DNA of 5,324 nt from Candidatus Brocadiaceae bacterium (GTDB taxonomy: Bacteria; Planctomycetota; Brocadiia; SM23-32), in the NCBI GenBank assembly GCA_003551785.1, contig PUNP01000723.1, forward strand, positions 1 through 5,324, read 5' to 3'. The number at the start of each line of letters is the position of its first letter. Position 1 is the first letter of the stretch. This document shows, in pieces, positions 1-5,184 of this stretch. The notes below the pieces were generated by a model. It was not told the origin of the DNA and did not search any database. It worked only from the letters and a program-made list of their open reading frames with translations. Both the position numbers and the translations under genes were made by a program.

Positions 1-4
1 ACAG

Positions 5-337
5 GTCACAACGTATCCCCTGATGAAAAAGGGATTGAGACTGGATGCTTGCTGATAGTTTCTTTCCAACTCTCGAGTCACAACGTATCCCCTGATGAAA
101 AAGGGATTGAGACCTTCGAATGACCGCCTTCATCCCGTCACGGCTCATGTCACAACGTATCCCCTGATGAAAAAGGGATTGAGACTTAGCCCCCACTTGC
201 CGCAGCTTTACACCAAACGGGCGTCACAACGTATCCCCTGATGAAAAAGGGATTGAGACACCAGCTTGCAAGACGGGCTTATGACCTCCACGCAGGCCGG
301 GTCACAACGTATCCCCTGATGAAAAAGGGATTGAGGC
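5..337 (+). CRISPR. CRISPR array, 5 repeats and 4 spacers, leader-distal end
   Basis: Five copies of a 37-nt repeat lie at 5-41, 77-113, 149-185, 223-259 and 301-337. The repeat starts GTCACAACG and ends ATTGAGAC. The first four copies are identical; the last differs at one base (A to G at 336). Spacers are 42-76 (35 nt), 114-148 (35), 186-222 (37) and 260-300 (41), all unique. Inside the repeat ATCCC can pair with GGGAT (5 bp, 11-nt loop), and the ends are imperfectly complementary (GTCACAA against TTGAGAC). The 3' ATTGAGAC matches the crRNA 5'-handle type (AUUGAAAC-like) of type I/III systems, which places transcription on the plus strand. The altered terminal repeat agrees, putting the leader left of the window; how far the array extends there is unknown. 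The adjacent CARF nuclease and cas6 point to type III, but no cas10 is visible. Confidence 0.98.
301..337 (+). repeat. Terminal CRISPR repeat with one substitution
   Basis: This is the last repeat of the array. It matches the other copies except for G instead of A at 336, which changes the last eight bases from ATTGAGAC to ATTGAGGC. No spacer follows. The 5' handle of a crRNA comes from the repeat upstream of its spacer, so this copy only supplies the 3' end of the last crRNA, and the change should be tolerated. Degeneration of the leader-distal repeat is common and fixes the array polarity. Confidence 0.9.
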
Positions 338-438
338 GGCCGCAAAAAGGGTCGGGGAGATTTGCACAAATGTATTATTACAGTCGTTTTGCCAGCGTCC
401 GTATCTGTTAATTTCAGATTATTACAGGAAAGAAATAT
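338..438. other. Spacer between CRISPR array and CARF nuclease gene
   Basis: This is a 101-bp gap after the terminal repeat. It contains no further repeat copy, no convincing gene and no clear -35/-10 pair; TTGCAC at 362-367 and TTGCCA at 389-394 have no good -10 partner at normal spacing. I see no terminator. The downstream gene may therefore be reached by transcription through the array, but a weak or non-sigma-70 promoter cannot be excluded by eye. Confidence 0.4.
426..432 (+). promoter_or_regulatory. Ribosome binding site deciding a TTG start
   Basis: AGGAAAG lies six bases upstream of the TTG at 439-441. The next in-frame ATG falls within the motif that forms the first CARF strand and helix (FVGKRPPAVVMPIHTLL), so starting there would delete part of the domain. 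The Shine-Dalgarno spacing and domain integrity together support TTG as the true start. Confidence 0.7.
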
Positions 439-2490
439 TTGAATAAAAACAAAATTATAAGCTTTGTCGGGAAAAGACCTCCTGCTGTCGTTATGCCGAT
501 ACATACGCTGCTCGAATCCGGTTCCCTGCAGGCCGGCAAACTCGAAATAAAGCTGGTCTCCACGCCATCCACTTTTGAAAAAGCCGCGCTGTGCCTGGAC
601 TGGCTGAAGAACCAGCACCCGGATCTGGAGCTCGCCCCAACAGTTTACTTTCAGGACAGCACCGCGTTCTGGAGTGAACTTGCCAAAAATGCAGATGATT
701 TATATCTCAACGTCAATCCAGCGATGCAGTGGCAGGTTGCCCTAGCCTGCCTCAGACTGCCAAAAACAACCCTTTGCCTGGCGTCGGACCACACGCACTG
801 CTATCTGTGGAAACTGACGGATGATATACAAAAGTGCTCAGAGACAGAACTACCGAATATCGGGCTGGAGAATCTTGTGGAGCTTTCCGAAGACATCTCG
901 TTAGATATCCGCCCTTCCGAACGAAACAACCGCCTATCTCGAGAGGTCGCCGAGTGTCTGGATACTCTGAAATCAGACGAAAAAAAATTTCTCCTCAAAC
1001 TCCCGGATAAAAATAATCACGTCCATCAGCGCATCAACGAACGCCTGATATGGGTCGATGAACGCAAGGGAAGACTCCGCCTTTTGCTGGATATGACAGA
1101 AGATAAGGACAACGGCGATCTTCTTGAAGACTTCCGACTTATAAATGCCGTCTTTCCACCACTTTATTACGAAATAACGATCGCATCTTATAATACAAAA
1201 ATTATTAAAAGAGCCGAAGTCGAGGGACTGGACTGTATTCGGGTTACCAGAAATAAAAAATGGCATGGCGAAATTTCCGACTGGGTCAAAGGCCATCGGA
1301 CAGTAAAACCAAAATCGGTAGTCCCTGAAAAGTCCCGCGCAAACCTGTCCATGTTTGATCTCAGTGGCTCAATAGGGAAAAGTCCACTTTTTGTTTGTAT
1401 GGGAGACAACATAGAACCAACAATCAAAGCTATCCTTTCCCATACGGAAGCCGATTCCGTCGGCCTGTTCTACGACAAGGCATCGGCCAGGATAGACTCT
1501 CTGGCAACAAAACTCGCCCTGTTTGGTAAGTTTAAATATAAGAAAAAAATAACCCTGCTTCCTACCGATCACAAAGGCCATGGCATGCTGGAGAAGATAT
1601 CTGAAATCGCTCCGAAATGCAAAACGTTTTCGGTAAATGTTACGCCTGGTACAAAGCTGCAGACCGTTGCCCTGGCTTCTGCGGCGAGGAATCATGCCGG
1701 CCCGGACAACACTTTCAGTATCTACAGGAATAATGCTTCGGGAACGGAAACTATAAGGCGCGTTGTGGATTCACAAGATTGCGCTGAGGTCGCCTCGCCG
1801 GATATGGAAGACCTGCTTGACTGTCTGATAGCTGATTTCAAACATGCAGGCCGGGAGGTTGAAACAGAAACGGAACGGATATTGTCGCTCGACCTCTGGG
1901 ACAAAATTTTGTCAGATATTTCCGAGAACAAAATTCACCCGTTCGACAGTTTCGAAAACTTTCAGGTTATTAACGAAAGCTACCCCCTTGAAATCATGCC
2001 CGACAGCATGACAGTAAAAAGCGGCAACGATACGACTTTTCAGCTGAATGAAAATTTTTTCGGCAAGGATGGGGGCGGCACCTGGTGGGAAGCTGTTGTC
2101 GCACACGCAATAAAAAAAGCTCTCGGAGCAGAGGTCTATATGCAGCTTGAATGGGCCTGGCCCGGACGACCCAACAGCAAGGGCGTGCACTATGCAGAAA
2201 TCGATGTGGTAACAACCTGCAGAAAACACATTCTTGCAATCTCTTGCAAGACGATGAAGCAGGGCGCCGATATTGCGGCTTATGCAATAAAGAGTGAAAC
2301 TTCCAACAGGTTCGGCAGGTTTGCTATACCGCTCCTTGCGCTGCCGCACGAAGAAATCATGGGCGAAAATATTGCCGGTCAGGAGAAAGACGGCGTGACA
2401 GTGCTCACCCCGTCTCTTCTGACTGATGCCGACAATTTAAAAAAGACCGTTGAAAGCGTAATCATATCCCGAAGCACTACCCTGATCTGA
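439..2490 (+). CDS. can1: Can1-like type III CRISPR ancillary nuclease (two CARF domains plus PD-(D/E)XK nuclease)
   Basis: A 683-residue soluble protein, predicted to sense cyclic oligoadenylate made by a type III Cas10 and then cut DNA (or RNA). Visible layout: N-terminal CARF, residues about 5-125, opening with IISFVGKRPP and carrying a degenerate ligand motif NVNPAMQWQ (91-99); a middle region about 160-290, probably the inactive nuclease-like domain of this family; a second CARF about 310-445 with the classic motif NVTPGTKLQT (400-409); and a C-terminal nuclease about 535-640 with GGGTWWE (Glu551), AEIDVV (Glu587, Asp589) and ISCKT (Lys604). This matches the order in Thermus Can1 (CARF, nuclease-like, CARF, nuclease), a cA4-activated monomer of similar length (about 640 residues). 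The shorter Card1/Can2 group has one CARF and works as a dimer. The ExK glutamate position is Ser602. The gene begins at TTG and lies between the array and cas6 on the same strand. Family assignment is by motif and domain order; ligand and substrate are inferred. Confidence 0.88.
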   Translation: MNKNKIISFVGKRPPAVVMPIHTLLESGSLQAGKLEIKLVSTPSTFEKAALCLDWLKNQHPDLELAPTVYFQDSTAFWSELAKNADDLYLNVNPAMQWQVALACLRLPKTTLCLASDHTHCYLWKLTDDIQKCSETELPNIGLENLVELSEDISLDIRPSERNNRLSREVAECLDTLKSDEKKFLLKLPDKNNHVHQRINERLIWVDERKGRLRLLLDMTEDKDNGDLLEDFRLINAVFPPLYYEITIASYNTKIIKRAEVEGLDCIRVTRNKKWHGEISDWVKGHRTVKPKSVVPEKSRANLSMFDLSGSIGKSPLFVCMGDNIEPTIKAILSHTEADSVGLFYDKASARIDSLATKLALFGKFKYKKKITLLPTDHKGHGMLEKISEIAPKCKTFSVNVTPGTKLQTVALASAARNHAGPDNTFSIYRNNASGTETIRRVVDSQDCAEVASPDMEDLLDCLIADFKHAGREVETETERILSLDLWDKILSDISENKIHPFDSFENFQVINESYPLEIMPDSMTVKSGNDTTFQLNENFFGKDGGGTWWEAVVAHAIKKALGAEVYMQLEWAWPGRPNSKGVHYAEIDVVTTCRKHILAISCKTMKQGADIAAYAIKSETSNRFGRFAIPLLALPHEEIMGENIAGQEKDGVTVLTPSLLTDADNLKKTVESVIISRSTTLI

Positions 2491-2623
2491 ATTCTTTTAA
2501 GCGCAATCAAGCTGATCGTCAAGTTTTTATATTGCCATCCTTAGTCGATTTATGAAATGCCAGTCAAACACTATCAAAAATACACTTCGTTCATAGGAGC
2601 GCGACTGACAGACCACTTCTTTT
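2491..2623. other. Intergenic gap between the CARF nuclease gene and cas6
   Basis: A 133-bp AT-rich gap without a convincing gene or terminator. TTGCCA at 2532-2537 could be a -35 box, but the best -10-like hexamer after it (TATGAA, 2551-2556) is only 13 bases away, so I do not call a promoter. Given the shared strand and no terminator seen, cotranscription of the nuclease gene and cas6 is plausible. Confidence 0.35.
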
Positions 2624-3604
2624 ATGCTCCAGAATACCGCAGAATATGACATAACATGCTCGCTAAGGTTTGTCCGGCTTTTTTTTAGCGCACGAGCGGC
2701 AGACAGGATGCATATGGGGCGCTTCCCCGGGGCAACACTACGTGGCGGGTTTGGACATGCACTTAAAAAGACTGCCTGTGCGGCTGAGCAACAGAGCTGC
2801 GATAAGTGCATGCTGCAATCGCGTTGCGTATACTCTCGCATTTTCAATACTCCTGTGCCGGAAGACTCAAACATGATGAAGAAATATCCCTACGCCCCCC
2901 ACCCTTTCATACTCCACCCTCCCCACGCCTCTACTGAAGTAGCAAAAGACGCCGACTTCGGATTCGGCATCACGCTTTTCGGCTCCGCCGCCGAAAATTG
3001 GCCCTATGTTATATTCGCATTCCGACAGCTCGGCCGTTTCGGACTCGGCCCTAAACGAGTGAAATTCAAAATATGTGAAGTAAGACAGATTTTTAACACC
3101 TCTGATGAAAATCGCACGCTGCTGCGCGGCACTGACGAAGTAGAGAACGAACCGCGCCCGGAATCTGTTGCGGTGGCGCCGGGTTCAGATACCGATCGTT
3201 CGAGTTCGATCACCGTGCACCTCCATACCCCGCTCCGGCTGAAATACGACGGTAAAATAGTCGGCAAAGCCGAACTCCAATTTCATAAACTACTCCCCGC
3301 TCTGCTTCGCCGGCTGTCGGCGCTGCTTTTCTTTCATTGCGGACAGGAGCTGGAACTTGACTATGCCTCTTTGGTTGAATGGGCGGAAAAGGATGTTGAG
3401 AAAAAAGAGGATAAAACCCGGTGGTGTGAGCTAAACAGGTTCTCCGGACGCCAAAAGCGCAGGATAAAAGGTGGCGGGCTCGTTGGGCAAGTCAAGTTCT
3501 GTGGCAAGGTCGACCGATATGTCCCTTTTTTGAAAGCAGGCACCCATACGGCGGTGGGTAAATGGACAGCGTTCGGGTTGGGTCAGTACGAGGTTATAAT
3601 GTAA
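2624..3604 (+). CDS. cas6: CRISPR-associated endoribonuclease Cas6
   Basis: A 326-residue RAMP protein that cuts the long CRISPR transcript inside each repeat to release crRNAs. Diagnostic stretches are RFPGATLRGGFGHAL (33-47), a cysteine set C52-x6-C59-x2-C62-x5-C68 followed by VYSRIFNTP, KYPYAPHPFILHPP (87-100), a first ferredoxin-like part with LGRFGLGPKRVKF (136-148), the second part opening HTPLRLKY (201-208), and a C-terminal glycine-rich RNA-binding loop at 312-320 (VGKWTAFGLGQYEV). This is the Cas6 type with the C-terminal PF10040 domain, at normal length. Catalytic residues cannot be fixed by eye; His30 and His308 are candidates. The start ATG has only a weak Shine-Dalgarno: AGGAG at 2595-2599 is too far away, and an in-frame stop at 2606-2608 rules out a much longer N-terminus. 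The gene follows the CARF nuclease and ends at a probable terminator, closing the CRISPR module. Its likely substrate is the neighbouring array, giving AUUGAGAC handles. Confidence 0.9.
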   Translation: MLQNTAEYDITCSLRFVRLFFSARAADRMHMGRFPGATLRGGFGHALKKTACAAEQQSCDKCMLQSRCVYSRIFNTPVPEDSNMMKKYPYAPHPFILHPPHASTEVAKDADFGFGITLFGSAAENWPYVIFAFRQLGRFGLGPKRVKFKICEVRQIFNTSDENRTLLRGTDEVENEPRPESVAVAPGSDTDRSSSITVHLHTPLRLKYDGKIVGKAELQFHKLLPALLRRLSALLFFHCGQELELDYASLVEWAEKDVEKKEDKTRWCELNRFSGRQKRRIKGGGLVGQVKFCGKVDRYVPFLKAGTHTAVGKWTAFGLGQYEVIM

Positions 3605-3611
3605 TGAACTG

Positions 3612-3642
3612 CTTTTTTTCATGCTCATGGAAAAAGGTTTTT
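3612..3642 (+). terminator. Probable intrinsic terminator after cas6
   Basis: Seven bases after the cas6 stop, an AU-rich stem pairs 3612-3622 with 3627-3637 (CTTTTTTTCAT against ATGGAAAAAGG, with two G-U pairs and a four-base loop, GCTC) and is followed by TTTTT at 3638-3642. Position and T-run fit Rho-independent termination. The stem is poor in GC, so strength is uncertain. Confidence 0.5.
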
Positions 3643-3884
3643 ATGCAACCATGGGATGTTGGATCATTTCTCCACGCTATCCAGCCGGGTTCCTCCCGGA
3701 AATTGGCGAAGAAATTTCACCTGACAATATCAAAGGGTGGCGAATTTTGAGATTACGATGGAGTTACGGCACCGCCTGACGGGACGTTGTTTCAGAATTT
3801 CCGCGGCCAATCCCGAGTTTTCCCGGCAATAATACCGTCCTGCTTGGGGGTCTTTTTTTCTTTTCTTGCTCTCTCCATTCTTTG
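3643..3884. other. Noncoding stretch with small hairpins
   Basis: No reading frame here has family-like sequence. Short open frames (3562-3750, and one running 3787-4068) look random in composition, and the first overlaps the cas6 end and the terminator. Two adjacent small stems are visible: CCGGG/CCCGG (3685-3689 with 3695-3699) and GAAATT/AATTTC (3699-3704 with 3713-3718). A pyrimidine-rich run lies at 3851-3890. Nothing else could be assigned. Confidence 0.4.
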
Positions 3885-4005
3885 CCCACGCAGCCCTGCG
3901 TGGGGTCCCCGCATTTTTGCGGTCATAGAAGTTTTATTTCCTACCAGCAGACTTGTATGCGCAAGTCCTCAGGGCGTTCAACAGCTAACTGGGGAGCTTC
4001 CCAGT
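3885..4005. other. Cluster of four consecutive hairpins, possible structured RNA or mobile-element remnant
   Basis: Four perfect short stems follow each other within 121 bases: CCCACGCA/TGCGTGGG (3885-3892 with 3897-3904, loop GCCC); CCGCA/TGCGG (3909-3913 with 3918-3922, loop TTTT); GACTTG/CAAGTC (3950-3955 with 3962-3967, loop TATGCG); and ACTGGG/CCCAGT (3988-3993 with 4000-4005). Such density outside genes suggests a folded RNA or the end of a hairpin-ended insertion element (IS200/IS605 type). I recognise no known RNA family, saw no transposase remnant when reading part of the reverse strand, and cannot tell which strand would be transcribed. Confidence 0.35.
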
Positions 4006-4145
4006 ACTAAATATCCTGCATATTTCATAAACCAACGGCATTTTAATATAAAAGGCAGTTATATTTAATCTTACAAGCATATTTTGCAGCTTTTGAAAAT
4101 CACACTCTATATTTTAGCTTCAAAAAAGGCGGTTTACCCTACTGG
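4006..4145. other. AT-rich noncoding stretch
   Basis: No gene is supported. The stretch is AT-rich, with a weak inverted pair TTTTGAA (4091-4097) and TTCAAAA (4119-4125). I see no promoter or known site that I would defend. Confidence 0.3.
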
Positions 4146-4242
4146 CGCATTCCCAGCGGCGCATCTGCTTCAGAAATCTTCACTTGCAGTATACGAATAC
4201 AGCGGCGTTTAATTTCTTCGCAGCTGCGCCGCTGGGAATGCG
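4146..4242. repeat. Imperfect inverted repeat, 18-bp perfect arms
   Basis: The 18 bases at 4146-4163 (starting CGCATTCCCAGCGG) are the exact reverse complement of 4225-4242. After one mismatch the pairing continues for four bases (CTGC 4165-4168 with GCAG 4220-4223), and further in AGAAAT (4172-4177) pairs with ATTTCT (4212-4217). The loop holds an extra copy of CAGCGGCG (4200-4207) that can pair instead with CGCCGCTG at 4227-4234, giving two mutually exclusive folds. There is no T-run, so it is not a normal terminator, and no target-site duplication is evident at its edges. It could be a MITE or REP-like element, a regulatory RNA switch, or paired activator sites for the sigma-54 promoter about 65 bases downstream. 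The arms are seen directly; the role is unknown. Confidence 0.85.
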
Positions 4243-4306
4243 TGAAATAAGCGGGATATGGGTACCTCGAGGAAAAGGACGGGGTATAAAACTAATTTTC
4301 ATTTAA

Positions 4307-4323
4307 CTGGCACGCTCTTTGCT
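4307..4323 (+). promoter_or_regulatory. Sigma-54 (RpoN) -24/-12 promoter
   Basis: CTGGCACG, four bases, then TTGCT matches the sigma-54 consensus YTGGCACGrnnnTTGCW at nearly every position. The invariant GG (4309-4310) and GC (4321-4322) are exactly ten bases apart. Transcription would start near 4333-4335, giving a leader of about 40 bases before the ATG at 4374. Sigma-54 promoters need an ATP-hydrolysing enhancer-binding protein bound upstream, so the downstream genes are expected to be silent until a specific signal is sensed. The activator gene is not in the window. Confidence 0.88.
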
Positions 4324-4357
4324 TACTATTCTTAAGAGCCTGATAAATGATTTAATT

Positions 4358-4363
4358 GGGGAG
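4358..4363 (+). promoter_or_regulatory. Ribosome binding site of the lipoprotein gene
   Basis: GGGGAG ends ten bases before ATG 4374. It overlaps an in-frame TTG at 4356, so that earlier codon cannot be the start and the ATG is chosen. Confidence 0.6.
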
Positions 4364-4373
4364 ATCAACAGAG

Positions 4374-4715
4374 ATGAACGGTAAAAATGCACAGATTTGT
4401 CTGATAAAAACAGGGGCGGTTATTATCTTGACACTTTTGTTTTTTCTGACCGCCGGCTGCGGCGGGGCGTCGACCAGCAGGTCAAGAGAACGGGAATTGC
4501 AGCGTAAACTGGAGAGAACGGAGGATAGGCTGGAGGAGCGGGAAAAGACAATCGCGATCTTGCAAGAAAGACTGGCGGACGAAAACGATGACTTTTACGT
4601 CAAGGTCTCGGCCGTGCTGTCCGTTCTTGTGATCGTAGCGTTTTTTGCGGGTATTATTCTTGGATCAGGAGCGAAAAAAAATGCACAACGAGATAGAAAA
4701 GAACAAGGAGGCTGA
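4374..4715 (+). CDS. Small coiled-coil lipoprotein with a C-terminal transmembrane segment
   Basis: A 113-residue protein of no family I recognise. Residues 1-28 form a lipoprotein signal peptide: Lys4 and Lys12 flank a short uncharged stretch, then a hydrophobic run (GAVIILTLLFFLTAG) ends at Cys29, with Thr at -3 rather than the usual Leu. Residues about 36-70 are highly charged, rich in Arg, Glu and Leu with heptad-like spacing, so probably a coiled coil. Residues about 76-97 form a transmembrane helix (VLSVLVIVAFFAGIILG), followed by a basic tail of about 15 residues. If lipidated at Cys29, the coiled coil would lie in the periplasm, anchored by lipid at one end and a helix at the other, with the tail in the cytoplasm. 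It is the first gene after the sigma-54 promoter, and its end overlaps or abuts the next gene, so the two products probably act together. A plain two-TM protein with an uncleaved first helix is the alternative. Confidence 0.72.
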   Translation: MNGKNAQICLIKTGAVIILTLLFFLTAGCGGASTSRSRERELQRKLERTEDRLEEREKTIAILQERLADENDDFYVKVSAVLSVLVIVAFFAGIILGSGAKKNAQRDRKEQGG

Positions 4716-5184
4716 GGAAGGAGTGAACAAAAAAACATCCCTCAAAAAATGGGTGGAATCCGCAGATGCCTCGCTGATGTTAAAGTGCCCTGATCCTCCT
4801 GAGCGCCCGGAAATCAATAGCGATTTAGAGGAGATGCCGGGATGGGAAAGAGGCGGAGAAGTCCTGATCTACTGGGTGAGGCGGTTCGAGTATTTTTTGT
4901 CACCCAGGGGCGGTCTGAGATATTTTTGGAAAATAATGATTTCGATAGGGATTATGCTGGCGACTCCTCTGATCATCTTGACTTTTCTTGCTCCGTTGTT
5001 AACCTTCTTAACCGGAGCGGCGGCCGCGAGCATGGAAGCATTGTATGTGGCGGCGCGAGCTTTTTTCCGTTCAACGGCCTATCTGCTGATAACAGCAGGA
5101 GTGCTGTATTGTGCTTATAAACTAATTATGCAACTGATAAAAGCAGAAAACACCAACCGCAAGGAAAGAAGAGACTACAAATAG
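4681..5184 (+). CDS. Hypothetical two-TM membrane protein, second gene of the sigma-54 operon
   Basis: A 167-residue protein I do not recognise. The first 80 residues are polar and charged, containing CPDPPERPE (36-44) and an amphipathic aromatic stretch VLIYWVRRFEYFLSPRGGLR (61-80). Hydrophobic segments follow at about 85-111 and 131-153, joined by an alanine-rich linker (GAAAASMEALYVAARAFF), and a basic tail (NRKERRDYK) ends the protein. Basic residues before the first and after the second helix place both ends in the cytoplasm. Two starts are possible. ATG 4681 has AGGAG nine bases upstream and overlaps the lipoprotein gene by 35 bases. GTG 4723 has the stronger AAGGAGG (4705-4711) eleven bases upstream, lies seven bases past that gene's stop, and gives 153 residues. 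Either way the pair is translationally linked and driven by the sigma-54 promoter. Function is unknown; a membrane complex with the lipoprotein is inferred only from the arrangement. Confidence 0.75.
   Translation: MHNEIEKNKEAEEGVNKKTSLKKWVESADASLMLKCPDPPERPEINSDLEEMPGWERGGEVLIYWVRRFEYFLSPRGGLRYFWKIMISIGIMLATPLIILTFLAPLLTFLTGAAAASMEALYVAARAFFRSTAYLLITAGVLYCAYKLIMQLIKAENTNRKERRDYK

Noticed and set aside
260..300. Self-targeting by spacer 4 against the nuclease gene
   Set aside because: Shared words such as CTTGCAAGACG (near 2246) and GCAGGCCGG are only 9-11 bases long and do not extend.
362..417. Possible sigma-70 promoter before the nuclease gene
   Set aside because: TTGCAC and TTGCCA lack a -10 box at 16-18 bases, so there is no defensible pair.
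208..618. Minus-strand open frame across the array and the start of the nuclease gene
   Set aside because: Its sequence contains translated CRISPR repeats (SLFHQGIRCD twice) and it lies opposite a well-supported gene.
973..2349. Several minus-strand open frames inside the CARF nuclease gene
   Set aside because: They are shadows of the plus-strand gene, with no family-like motifs and no ribosome sites of note.
3562..3750. 62-residue plus-strand frame overlapping the cas6 end
   Set aside because: It overlaps cas6 and the terminator hairpin in another frame, and its composition looks random.
3787..4068. 93-residue plus-strand frame in the intergenic region
   Set aside because: It has a TTG start without a good ribosome site, runs through the hairpin cluster, and has no recognisable motif. 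A short hydrophobic stretch comes from a T-rich run.
4146..4242. Reading the inverted repeat as a transcription terminator
   Set aside because: The loop is long and no T-run follows either arm on either strand.
4842..5120. 92-residue frame inside the two-TM protein gene
   Set aside because: It is an out-of-frame shadow of a gene with good ribosome site and clear membrane segments.
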